NCBI GenBank assembly: GCA_964023275.1
Contig: OZ029915.1
Span: forward strand, 16,250,712 to 16,314,711
DNA from: Norana najaformis
Taxonomy: Eukaryota > Annelida > Clitellata > Crassiclitellata > Hormogastridae
DNA: 64,000 bases
Reading direction: 5' to 3'
A model generated the notes under the pieces. That model was not told the DNA's origin. It saw nothing but the letters and a program-made list of their open reading frames with translations, and made no database searches. The translations under genes and the position numbers were made by a program. This document shows, one piece after another, positions 23,558-34,070 of the stretch. The stretch's first letter is position 1. Each line of letters starts with the position of its first letter.

Positions 23558-24936
23558 CCCATTCCCGCCGGATCAGTTGCTAGCAACCCGATACGGGAGG
23601 GGTTGAAACAGACTAGAAAATAATTATAACTCAATTACGTCATACCTAAAAATAGCATTACTGTTGTTGATGGTAAATTTCCGGACATGTTGGATTGCGA
23701 TTTGTTGAGAAATAATTAGACTTACTGTGAGAAAAAAAGAGTTTAAAGTGATGGGAAAAGGCATTCCGATATCGGAAGTTTTTGAGGCATGTTCTGGATG
23801 ACATGGATGATGAGTTTACCTCTTCGGAATATAAATTCGTAGGCGATTTGAAGCTCGGCAGTGACTAGTTTGTTTGGAATCGGCCCTGCATGCGAAACCA
23901 GTCCGAAAACGAAACCGTGCCTGTTGGACTCAGCAGCATTGCTGACTGATGATGAGGTTGGAGAGGTACACGATACAATGTTGTTTTATTTTGTTTTTAT
24001 TTTGTGTAAAATTCTTGATGACTGTGATCTGAAAATTTGTTATGATGTTGATTGAAAGCCTAGTGATATTTATTGATGCTCAATACTAGCAAAACTACAA
24101 AAACTACATAATGAAAATAATTTGATGGCAAAAGTGGGCATGCCTGTTGATCAGCTGACTGATGAAGAATGATGCTTTTTCCATTCATCCTTTCTAATTC
24201 AGTTGTATATCATTCTCCATTTCCAGGCAACATCTGCATCTGTTGAAAAGGACTTCTCAGCCAACAGTAGCATCAGAGGTGGATCAAGTCACTGTCAATG
24301 TTTTAGTCGTAGTCAAATTCAAGGTCGTGGTCGAAGTCGCGGTCGAGGTGGTCATTGTCCAGGCCATCGTTTCGCTTCCTTCCCTTCTGCTGCTGGGACA
24401 TCATTCAACCAACCAATAGCAGCTTCTGCTGATAATGATCACTGGAACTGGCAAACAACTTTTTCCAGAAAGGACATACCATTTACTGGAACACCAGAAC
24501 CTTCAGACACTGCCCGTCACTGATGATGCTGTTATGCCAGGTCCCGGTAGATGCGCTACACCCATATTAAAGCTGCTTGGCTAGCACTTTCCCTCTAACT
24601 CACTTGTTAGGCAAAGGTGCAGAGTCTGGGCTAAGCATAAAAACCCAAAGACTGGCATATATAAAGATACCAGTTATAACTATTTTCTGTTACCTGTTGT
24701 GAGAAATGCAATGCTCATCTGTGTATCGGTGACTGTTTTGCCGTTTGGCATTCTAAGGCAGCTATATAAATTAACTTTTGTTCACAATAAGATGTGCATT
24801 TCATAGCCAGAAGTGTCTGATTCAGAAAATGTACACTTTATTATACTTTACTGTAACCCTTGTTGCACTGTTGTCATTCTACCATGTGTACCGCTAATTT
24901 ATTCATTTTCGGGGAAAAAATTCAGGCGGGAATGGG
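23558..24936 (+). mobile_element. piggyBac-like element, internally deleted
   Basis: TTAA at 23554-23557 and 24937-24940 flanks perfect 12-bp inverted ends, CCCATTCCCGCC and GGCGGGAATGGG. Two sister copies of the host repeat have a single TTAA at the same point, so insertion is demonstrated by empty sites. At 1379 bp it is too short for a full transposase of roughly 600 residues, so it is a non-autonomous derivative that kept the 5' coding part. Confidence 0.93.
23861..24523 (+). pseudogene. piggyBac-like transposase N-terminal remnant (two exons)
   Basis: A first piece ending in ALLTDDEVGE reaches a donor GTACAC at about 23967. An acceptor TTTCCAG precedes ATSASVEKDFSANSSIRGGS, which is in frame. 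The second piece carries an Arg/Gly tract, RGRSRGRGG, and ends with DIPFTGTPEPSDT before a stop. Acidic and RG-rich N-termini leading to an FTG...P motif are typical of piggyBac transposases; the catalytic DDD core is missing. Confidence 0.6.
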
Positions 24937-24969
24937 TTAAAGTTAATTCAGACTCGATAAGGTTAAAGT

Positions 24970-25360
24970 CCATAAACAAGTCACAGAAGTTTGCTAGACT
25001 GCATATCAGCTGTGATGCACTGAAGTTGGAAAGCTCAAAGACTTAAACAGCCTCACGTGAAGCACTTGCAGTGTAGGTTGCTGCATGACAATTTTTAATA
25101 TATTTTATTTATTATCCATCTTTTTGACACATTGCATACCACAAAATTTTGAAATTTTTCACATACAAATGGTTCCTTTGGGTAAATTACACACCTTAAA
25201 GTTCATGTAAATCTTGAAGGCCTTTAGTCCAGGAAATATGATGAAAAATCTATAGCTGATGAGTTAAAACCTTTTTTTAGAAAAAGACTTATCAAAGATA
25301 ACACCAAAAGCAAATTAGCTGCAAAAGCTATTATAACGAGTTGGGAATGAAGAATGCACT
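24970..25360. other. Intron stretch, nothing recognised
   Basis: About 390 bp with no element recognised, next to a talin exon. Confidence 0.5.
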
Positions 25361-25363
25361 TAC

Positions 25364-25453
25364 CTTTTTTGTTTTCTCATCAACGCGAACAATGCTTTCC
25401 TTTGTGATACCCAAAAGACGAGGTACCAGCTTATTCTTCCCAACCTCCTTTTC
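25364..25453 (-). CDS. TLN: Talin exon: start of F3 (PTB-like)
   Basis: Thirty codons, phase 0 at both ends: EKEVGKNKLVPRLLGITKES then IVRVDEKTKK. This is the first strand pair of the PTB-like F3 subdomain, which binds integrin beta tails and PIP kinase in characterised talins. The acceptor AG is at 25455-25454 and the donor GTAAGT. Its KNKLVPRLLG block is nearly identical to vertebrate talin. Confidence 0.95.
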
Positions 25454-25539
25454 CTAACACATAAAAAAACAAATTACCTGCCCACAGCACGAGCCTCATA
25501 AAAACAATATCCACATACAGTAAATGTCTGATAACATGC

Positions 25540-27737
25540 TGATGGCAGCATCAGACCACCATCTTCTGGTTGCAAAAATAAAGATAAAACTAAAGAAACT
25601 ACCAGAAAAGAAGAGGAGAATGCTTGTAAATACCGATAGCCTGAAGGAAGAGTCAATATGAAAACAATATGAATAGGAATTAAGGAACATGTTTAAGATC
25701 TTGGAGAACTGTGAGGATGTAGACGAGACCAACACTGATACAGAATGGGAGAGATGGAGCAACACAGTCATAAAAACTGGTGAAAAGATTCTAGTTTTCA
25801 AAACAGGATGCTAAAAGGAATCATGGATCTCAACAGAAACGTTGGCAGGCAATAGATGAAATGAAACTTCTTAAGCAGAAAATGGAGCAGACAAGGACTA
25901 GTGGAGTTGGCCAACAAGAATTTACTATAACTTACAGAGAAAAGGATAAGGAAGTTAAGAGGAGATGTAGAAATGACAAAAATAAATACATATTAGAGAG
26001 AACAACTGAAGTGGAAGAAGCAGAAAAAAGAGGAGAATCCAAAACTTTGTTTCATATAGTGAAGGAACTTTCAGGAAGAACTGGAATACAGAACCTCCCG
26101 ATAAAAAAGATTGATAAACAGATGACAAGAATGCACGAGAACAGAAGAGTCGCTGCAGAAAACATTTGACAGTATCCTAAACTGTCCCGAACTTAGAACC
26201 AATAGAAGAGGAAGCTGAGGAGTTGGAAATAGATATAGAAGATATTAACAAATAAGAGATATGAAGGCCAATCAAGAGTCTGAAGAATGGAAAGTCTGCA
26301 GGAAATGACGGAATAAAAGCTGAAATGATTGAATATGGAGTTGAGACAATGATGAGAGCTAACAGCCAACAAAGTTGTGCAACAACATATGGACAATAGG
26401 CATAGTACCGATGGCATGCAGAGATGGCATCATCGTTCCAATCCCTAGAAAGGAATGCTCAAATTGGAGAGGCATCACTCTACTGTCAATTCCTGGAAAG
26501 GTCATGGCCACAGTGATGCTGAATTGTATGAAGGCTGCTGTAGACAAAAAGCTGCGACAGGAACAGGTGAGGCTTAGACCAGGGCATCCTGCTGTGAGCA
26601 AATTTTCATACTTAGACAGATAAATGAGAAGGCTCTAATGTGGGAGGTTCCTGTACTGATTAATTTCATTGATTTCAAAAAGGCCTTTGACAGTTTAACA
26701 GAGAGTCACTGTGGAAGACATTGAAGAGTTATGGTATTCCAACAAAGGTAACTGATGTCATCAACAGCTTTAATGATGGCAGTCGAAGTGCTGTGAGAAA
26801 TGGAGGAGAAATGGGTGAGTGGTCTCAGATTGTAACTGGTGTGCGTTAGGGATGTGTTTTGTCACCGATGATTTTTGTCCTGGTCGTGGATCGGGTGATG
26901 TGAGAGTGACAGAAGGCAGTAACACTGGACTGAAATGGATAAATGGCAATAGGTTAAAAGACCTGGACTTCGCAGATGATATCACCCTGCTGGACAGCAC
27001 TTGAAAGTGCATGAAAGAACTGACATCTAAAGCACAGGTGGAGGCAGCAAAGGTGGGACTCACCATAAATCCCAAAAAAACCAAAATCATGAAGACAGGA
27101 AAATGAAATGAAATGGACAAGATCATGATTGATGACAAGGAGACTGACATAGTGGATGATTTCTGCTACCTCGGTAGCTTAATAACAGCAGACAACAGCT
27201 CTGACAGGGAGATAAGGATACCCATAGGAAAGGCAAATGCTGCTTTTGGGAGACTTGAAAAGATATGGAAGAACAACAGGTGCAGTTTGAGGACAAAGAT
27301 TCATTTGTATTAAGTACACTATTATATTTGAATCAGAAACTTGGCCAATGATGGTGGCAAACAAGAACAGACTGGAGGCAGCACATCACAGATGGCTAAG
27401 AAGAATTCTGCACATTTCGTGGTGTGATAAGATATCAAATAAAACTAAGAGAAAGGACAAGACAAGAGCATATAGAGAATATCATCAGAAAGAGAAGACT
27501 GAAATGGATGGGACATGTAATTTGTATGGACAGAGACAGGTGAGCCAATCAAGCAATGAATTTGATAGCTGAAGGGAAACAGAGGAGGGGAAGACCAAGG
27601 AAGAACTGGCCAGAGACTATCAGAGATGACCTTGGTGTTTGGAGATATCAAGGGATGAGGCAGGAAGACTAGCATTCGACAGAGATGAATGGAGAAGCCA
27701 TGTTGCCCTATGTGCAGACATGCACAGGAAGAACTAA
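25540..27737 (+). mobile_element. RTE-like LINE, 5'-truncated and decayed
   Basis: It starts within the endonuclease at SDHHLLVAKIKIKL, then a lysine-rich linker (SGRTGIQNLPIKKID near 26070), RT pieces NWRGITLLSIPGKVMATVML, KKLRQEQVRLRPG, INFIDFKKAFDS, then LDFADDITLLDS (catalytic FADD) and DDFCYLGSLIT. The end is GRPRKNW-like and HVALCADMHRKN, with a stop just before 27737. Many stops and frameshifts. The order is that of RTE/BovB elements. Confidence 0.85.
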
Positions 27738-28085
27738 GTACTAAGTAAGAAACGTGCTGATGTCGGAAATCAAGCTGTTAGAACCACATGCAACCAAGTG
27801 CTTGCTACAGGAATACATTTTAGCATTTATGTATTAGCAGCATAGCCTACTTGGGGTTGTATACGTGTAGGGGCCCTATATATTTTCAGCATAAGGCTAT
27901 TTGCTGATTTCAATTTCAAAAATATAAATTCAAATTTGTAACTAATAAAAAGCTAAATAAAATTTTTTTAAAACTTTTAAGAAGTATAAATTCAAATGAT
28001 AAATTCTTATGTGCAACCTTTAAAATCACAATAAGAAAAAAATAGTTCCAAGTTAGTTTCACACAAGTGCACACTTGAAGTTCAT
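27738..28085 (+). mobile_element. Terminal fragment of the pogo-like family
   Basis: Aligns to the low-coordinate end of the pogo-like element at 41451-41770 in the same orientation. Shared blocks include TCAAGCT, TATTAGC, TTTGTAACTAATAAAAAGCT and AGTTAGTTTC. It sits at the 3' end of the RTE fragment. The transposase is absent. Confidence 0.75.
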
Positions 28086-28095
28086 ACTCCATACA

Positions 28096-28141
28096 TATAT
28101 ATATATATATATATATATACATACATACATACATATATATT
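28096..28141. repeat. TA / CATA microsatellite
   Basis: A pure TA run followed by four ACAT units and another TA run, bordering the pogo-family fragment. Confidence 0.95.
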
Positions 28142-29040
28142 GCTGCAAGTTCGTCTAGAGGTAGTAACAAACACCCGTAGCAGTTTAAAACGGCATATAT
28201 TTACAAGCAAAATCAGACTCAAGGGTACACAGAAAAACAACCACAGCGATCCAACGAACATCCAAATCTCCACAAAACACAGTGTCAACTTCACACGAAA
28301 AGGTCAAGAGACAGAATCAACTTCAAAACTATCCACTTCACAACAACATCTTCACAATGATCACCCTCGAAAGAACATCTACTGAGTCCGGCCCCCCAAC
28401 ACAGCAGAACGACCAACAGGGTCAAAACCCGAAGGCCGGACTGAAATTTAACTCACACTCGTGCCTATTTATAGGCTGGAGTTCCCACCCTGTATCATTT
28501 CATAAAATCTCTAAGATACAATCAATTCTACCAATTCTAGAAACATTTTTTCAAACTCAAGTATAACTGCAGTGTTCAAACTGTGTACCCAAATCTCTCT
28601 AACATTAAACTTTAAATGCAGATACTGCTAAATTCCTATACGCTGGCAATCTTTTTGATATGTTCCACCTGACCATGCAATCTGTTACCTGGCATTCCTC
28701 CTTTTGAAACTTTCAAAACTGACTATAAAAGCTGGGCAAAGGTACACGAAGGACTTAAGGAGAATTCCAGAAAATAGTAAACCTTTCTAGTTAGGAACTC
28801 CGCATGTGAGATGAATCTCTCGAACAATGACCAAGGGTTTCAATATAGAACAAACTTGGTTGCCCTTCTTGGACAACAAGGATTTTACCCTATGTGTCCA
28901 AGTGTCCCAGATTATACCAGACAGTCAATGTGACTGTCCTGCAGTGCAACTGATGGATCTTCACTGCATAACCAGCAAGACAGTCACACCCAATGACAGG
29001 GATTAAACCTACAGAAACATCTGTACAGATATTTAAAATA
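28142..29040 (-). other. Possible LTR or promoter-bearing fragment
   Basis: On the minus strand, CCTATAAATAGG near 28471-28482 is a strong TATA-type and palindromic sequence, followed by a GC-richer stretch and an end reading TTGCAGCA at 28142. This resembles an LTR running from U3 to a CA end, but I could not match a duplication at the other side. It is offered as a candidate only. Confidence 0.3.
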
Positions 29041-29077
29041 AAAGGTCAGTGTCAGAATATATTCTGAAAAAACTTAC

Positions 29078-29182
29078 CTTAACTAAAAAGAAAGTTATTC
29101 CATACGTCTTCAGTGATCTAGCAAGCCGCACATATTCTGCTTTAGCTTCTACTTCAGTTCGACCATGATACTTATTATGTTC
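29078..29182 (-). CDS. TLN: Talin exon: end of F2
   Basis: Encodes 35 codons, roughly residues 283-317. EVEAKAEYVRLARSLKTYGI and TFFLVK carry the highly conserved talin signature ARSLKTYG.xFFLVK at the F2/F3 junction. The acceptor is CTTACACAG and the donor GTAAGT, phase 0 on both sides. The canonical donor shows that reading on past it is intron translation. Confidence 0.97.
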
Positions 29183-29464
29183 CTGTGTAAGTGATTTAAA
29201 CAAACTAGAATTCAAAATTTCAGAATCTTTTCAAAGACTACAATTTTATAAGACTTCTAGATAATGTAACATTTAACTAGTTTACAAGCCATTTTGCTAT
29301 TCAGCAGAATTCAACTTTTCTCAACTTTGATTTGAAAGAGGAGGAAGTGAAGGAAAAGATGACGAGGCAATGACGACAAATAAGGAGGAGAAGGAGAAGA
29401 AGATGAGGACAACAATAACGTAGGTAGATGAAGACAAAGAAGAGTTAAGATAAAGATAAAAGAA

Positions 29465-29595
29465 GCAGCCCCTTCACCAAGCCCTGATTTTTATTATTAT
29501 AATTATTATTATTTTTTTAATTATATTATTATTAGTTCTTTTACCTGAGGTAAAAATGATCCCGCAGGAACTAAAAAAATTATTATTACTATTAA
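29465..29595. repeat. AT-rich simple-sequence tract
   Basis: ATT-type microsatellite patches directly beyond the 3' end of the minus-strand CR1 element at 29600, likely seeded by its tail. Confidence 0.7.
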
Positions 29596-29599
29596 TTAG

Positions 29600-30963
29600 A
29601 AACTTTAATTGTACCAGTGTCTAAAGTGCAAGGCATCAACCGATGGCACACCAAATTCAAGCCAGTCAGGTCACTTCAGTAAGTCAGTCCACTGAAAAAG
29701 GAGGTCTTAAGTTGAGCATGAAATGACAAGAGACTGAGCATAATGCTCAGATGCAGGAAGAGTATTCTAAAATTTAGGTCCAGCAAGCAAAAAGCTCGTT
29801 CACCAAGAACAGCTCTGGTTTTTGACACAACCAGAGAAAGGCATTCATGAGTTTTGAATAAAAAGAGTTCAAGCATCAGAGAAACATTGGTAGTCGGTTC
29901 CAAGATCTCAGCCAGGTAAAATGCACACAAGCCCAGGAAAGTTCTGCATCATGGCTCTACCAAAAGACCCGCATCTGAGGGTCACTGGCTGTTGGGAGGG
30001 ACGTAAGGAGAGACAATTAGTTGAAAGGAGGTAGGAGTGCTCGTGGTAAGGATTTTTATAGGTCAAACAGGCCAATTTAAATCTTATCCTGAATTCTACA
30101 AGAAGCCAATGCAAATGAACGAGTACAATTAAGGAGTGTGTATGAGGAGGTGCAAACAGCACCAAGTAAGCCAGGGAATTTGGATACGTTCAAGCCTGCT
30201 GAGTTTAACATATGACAGACAAGCAAAAACCGAGTTGGCATAATCCAGATGACAGCAGACAAGAGAGCAGGCTATGGTTTGTGACATGTCTTTGGTAAGA
30301 GCAGACCTGACCTCGCAGGTTGGCGATGGTAGGAGTTCATTACTTTACACACTATATGCTTGTGATCTGAAACGAGGCCAACATCGCTCACCTGGATACA
30401 GAATGGAGTGGTTCAATTATCAGAAGCTAGGATAACAAGGAAGGTCATTGTAGAATTTGATGACTTGACCGGTAGGGAGGTAGATGTTGGCGACAGCGAT
30501 TGATGATGATGACCTTCCAAATCGGACCAAAACCTCACAAGAGGATGTGTAGACTGTTTCTGCCTGAGGATGGATGCTGATGTCTAACGAGGACTTGTCG
30601 GACAGCGAGGACAGTGAAGCCATCACCAGCTATGGAGCAACCTGAGGTATTGAGGTGGTGAAAGTGAAGAACCGAAAAGCCTTTTGGAGCAACTCTTACT
30701 TGACATAGTCAAATGTGTCAGTACAGATCCAAGTCTCACAGAGTGCTAGAATGTCCAGTTTTCGTCTTTACTCTGGTCGTGAATAATGACAGATCAACAG
30801 ATCAGAAGTTGAAACTACCAAAGTTAATGGATGTTGGTTTCAACGTTGGCTTTTTAATCTTGACTTTGGGAGAAAATGGCCCTGGATTGCCCTCAACATC
30901 TCCCAACATGAGCACAAGAGCAACGGTTGCAGAAGATAATGAACGGCAGTGTCACAGGTAAAA
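29600..30963 (-). mobile_element. CR1-like LINE with canonical 2A-like motif, internally deleted
   Basis: The minus strand begins with a leader, VALVLMLGDVEGNPGP, whose GDVEGNPGP (30877-30903) fits the DxExNPGP ribosome-skipping consensus. It continues with decayed endonuclease pieces (VRFGRSSSSIAVANIYLP near 30500), then jumps to an RT thumb and C-terminus (LHWLLVEFRIRFKLACLTYK near 30070). The 3' tail at 29600-29660 contains GGTGTGCCATCGGTTGATGC. Most of the RT palm is missing. Confidence 0.8.
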
Positions 30964-30964
30964 A

Positions 30965-31609
30965 GGCCAGCTAATTACATGCAAGACCATAACAGGACCT
31001 CTGTAATGTAAGAGTCTACATGGCCAGAAAACATTTGTGTAAGTACACTGTGTTCATCCAACATTCACAAATTCTGTGAGCAGTTTCCAGAATGAAATTT
31101 AATGATATCTCTGACTTAACCAGGAAATGTATGCAGAGGAAAACTGATTAACTGATGGCCAGCGACAGACAAAAGATTTTTGAAAGAATGATGTCATTAT
31201 TGTCAACAAGCCAAGTTAAATGCAAATCCACTATTTTGACTTGAAAATGGACGCTTAACGGCAGCAGATTTGTCAAAATGAAGCTGCAGTGCTCTGTGAT
31301 TTGAAGGTCTGTTTCATTTATGAAATAATAAGAAGATACCAAGTTCACCAAGATATTATCACATGCAAAAAATTTTGAAAAACTATTGAGCTTTATGAAA
31401 ACAAAATCCTTGAGCAAATACTGTTCAAAGTGGCATTCCTAATTTTATGAAATCATTGAAAAACCCATACACAGAATTTTTCCACATGTACAACGTTTCT
31501 GCCAGTTAACAGATATAAATATAGCTAATTATAAGCAGAGAAAATTTGTTTCCTCTGTATAGTGGAAACTGACTGCATTCGCTGTGACAGAGTAAATGTG
31601 TTGACCAAC
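30965..31609. other. Intron stretch, nothing recognised
   Basis: About 640 bp upstream of the 2A-bearing LINE in its own orientation; no recognisable coding or repeat signal. Confidence 0.5.
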
Positions 31610-31673
31610 CGTGAATATTCTTTTCTCAATTCCTTTTATCTTCATATACTCTTTTGGAAGAAAATCTTTTGTG
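31610..31673 (-). CDS. TLN: Talin exon: F2, middle
   Basis: A 64-base exon: one base completing Asp, then 21 codons reading TKDFLPKEYMKIKGIEKRIF and Thr, matching the talin F2 DFLPKEY segment. The acceptor is TTTTCCAG and the donor GTTGGT. It is isolated between a 17.9-kb and a 2.4-kb intron. Being so short it would be easily missed; the framing exons and reading phase make it secure. Confidence 0.93.
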
Positions 31674-31679
31674 CTGGAA

Positions 31680-32230
31680 AATTAAAAAAAATTAATTAGC
31701 ATCCCTTTATATATGAATTACTGATGCTATGTCCTGAAGAACTTGTAAAATTTTTTAATTTATTTATAAACACATAGTTCATGTTCCAATATGAAATGCA
31801 GTCTACTCTACAAGTAAATACATAGTTATAATTATTTCTAATATTATTTCTAGGACATACACAGTTATTATTTTTTATAATATCTGACAGTAACATCAGC
31901 ACAAAAAAATTTAAGCTACTGTTGATCAGCAACATGTGTTCAGTCACCATGCTTTGCTTCAATCTTTGATTGCCCAGAAGCCTTGGAAATTCAACTGCCA
32001 TGATCAATTCTGCCTCATTTGATCAAAGCACGATTGTTTCCCACAGATCTAACAATGACTTTCTAAGGGTTGCAATTAAATAAATAAGCAATCCTGGGAT
32101 AGCCCCAATTAACTACACTGACTTTGCTGGTCTAAACCTGGCATCCAATTATCCGTCCATGAAGCCATCACATATGTATATACATAAATATATATATAGG
32201 AGATTAGTAAGTAAGAAAGTAGCCTTTTAT
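31680..32230. other. Intron stretch, nothing recognised
   Basis: AT-rich; a short TATATA run near 32175-32200 precedes the 5' truncation point of the next LINE. Confidence 0.5.
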
Positions 32231-32231
32231 T

Positions 32232-33770
32232 AATGTAAGACAAATGCTCACATTTTACAAAATGGCTATTTGGATGACCTCACTCTGTGTGGGAAAGCAT
32301 CCGTAGGGAAAGCATCCGTAGTGGCGGCAGATGTCGAATCTATTATCAGGGTCGCGGGCGAAATGGGTTTGACACTAAATGTCAGTAAGTGCAAAGTGAT
32401 AACACACATCCAATCTACCAACCTGCCATCTCCTCTAGACTGCTTCACGGTCACACCTTCTGACAATGCTTGTCTTTTGGGCGCACCTCTTTCCACGGGC
32501 GGAGCTCTAAGGGATGCACTGGAGAAGCGATGTGCACAACTACCACTAGGGATTGACCATATGGCTTACATATCTAGGCATGATGCCATAATTCTTCTTC
32601 GCAACTCACTAAGCTCTTGCACCCTGCTCCACACGCTCCACTGCACACCATGCATGGACAACCCGGCTCTTGACACATTCGACCAACTGCTGCACAAAGG
32701 CCTCACCAACATGCTCAACTTGGCTCTGAATGATCAGAGCTGGGATCAGGCATCTTTACCTGTCCGAGACGGAGGTCTTGGTATACGTCGCGCGTCCTCG
32801 TTGGCACTTCCCGCCCTCTTGGCTTCAGCCGCAGGCACCACGTCGTTACAGGATTCCATTCTTAGCTCTTGCGACCTGCCCCCGTATGGCCCTTTGGAAC
32901 AAGCCTGGACCCGCTGGTCAGCCGAATTAAATGCCCCAATCCCGAGGCCCCAATATCCCATAAACAGGCAACTTGGGACTGCCCAGTTATCCAAAAGAGT
33001 CTGGCAACCGTCAGAGCCTCAATAACATCCGAATACCACGAAGCCAGATTTAAGGCAGTTTCTTCACCACACTCTGGCGGCTGGCTTTTGGCGCTGCCCA
33101 TAAGTGCCTGCGGCTTGAGGCTAGGCGATGAGGCTGTACGCATCGCAACAGGACTGAGACTTGGGATAGACTTGTGCGCCCCTCACGTTTGCCCCTGCGG
33201 GTTTCTGGTCACTGCGGACGGCTCGCACGGTCTAGCATGGCCTTTAGGCTCAGGGAGAACAGCAAGACATGCCTGTATCAATGACATCGTGTGGCGCGCC
33301 CTTGTGAAGGCTGGCTTTCCATCAACTAAAGAACCAGCAGGATTGGTTAGGTCCGACGGCCGACGACCTGATGGAGCAACCCTCATTCCTTGGGAAGGGG
33401 TAAATGCTTGACCTGGGACGCCACAGTAATCGATACTCTGGCAGTCTCTTATCGATCCAGAACAGCCATGGTCGCAGGTGCTGCTCCTGAGATCGCAGCA
33501 GAACGAAAGACCTCAAAATACAGTGATATTCTCTCGACACACTGCTTCGTCCCTCTGGCCTTCGAGACTCTAGGCCCCATAAATCAGGAAGGCTTTAGCC
33601 TCATCAAGAAAATCGGACGCCATTGAACCCAAGTATTGGGAGACAAGAGGGAGACTTCTTTCCTGTTCCAATGCCTCTCCATTGCCATCCAGCGATCTAA
33701 CGCGATTGTCTTTAATGGCACATTCTTGAAGCCAGATTTAAGCGAAGACTGGCAATTCCAGAGAACAATC
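32232..33770 (+). pseudogene. LINE with restriction-like endonuclease (RLE), RT C-terminus plus RLE
   Basis: It starts inside the RT at GYLDDLTLCGK (catalytic YLDD at 32267-32278) and continues with RDGGLGIRRASSLALPALLA. In a second frame come HVCPCGFLVTADGSHGL and RTARHACIND, a C-C-H-H zinc-knuckle pattern, then GRRPDGATLIPW. In a third frame WDATVIDTLA supplies the next acidic residue. Zinc motif, RPD and a downstream D are the hallmarks of the C-terminal PD-(D/E)XK nuclease of R2/NeSL-type LINEs. At least three frameshifts make it dead; the exact clade is unknown. Confidence 0.78.
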
Positions 33771-33774
33771 ACTG

Positions 33775-34070
33775 TGCCTGAAGCCAAGATTAAAGAAAAG
33801 GAGAGAACCTGGAACTGGTCGTCGAGACCCAGCCGACGGGCCCCACCGCCTGTTGAAGGACAGCCTGCGGGTCGAGGTCGAGGAGACGTCGACGCTCGCG
33901 TCAGTGAAGCCCATGACGCAGGCGCCTTCAAAGCAGACGACGACGGCGATGAAGAGGAGGGAGTTGGTGGTGCTGGATGTTAGTCCGATACACACCGTCG
34001 AAACTGTCCAGACTACATTAACGTTGCGAACGTGCTTCCTGGTAGAAATGCAGATCGCTCTCCCGCAGTT
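33775..34070 (+). other. GC-richer leader between the RLE element and the complexin-like frame
   Basis: Rich in GAC, GAG and CGA triplets, unlike the AT-rich intron. It could be a 5' untranslated region copied with the complexin-like frame or the end of the upstream LINE. No splice or promoter signal was convincing. Confidence 0.4.

Larger units (their letters stand above)
22597..24966 (+). repeat. About 1.1-kb interspersed repeat, copy 2 (split by a piggyBac-like insertion)
   Basis: Aligns to 1780-2875. The host repeat is present at 22597-23557 and resumes at 24941 with AGTTAATTCAGACTCGA, exactly as in the uninterrupted copies at 2855 and 34949. It also lacks the hAT MITE present in copy 1. 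Confidence 0.82.

Noticed and set aside
29033..29215. Talin-like 60-codon peptide as a complete small gene
   Set aside because: Only 29182-29078 is exon; the sequence on either side is intron, shown by the AG acceptor and GTAAGT donor.
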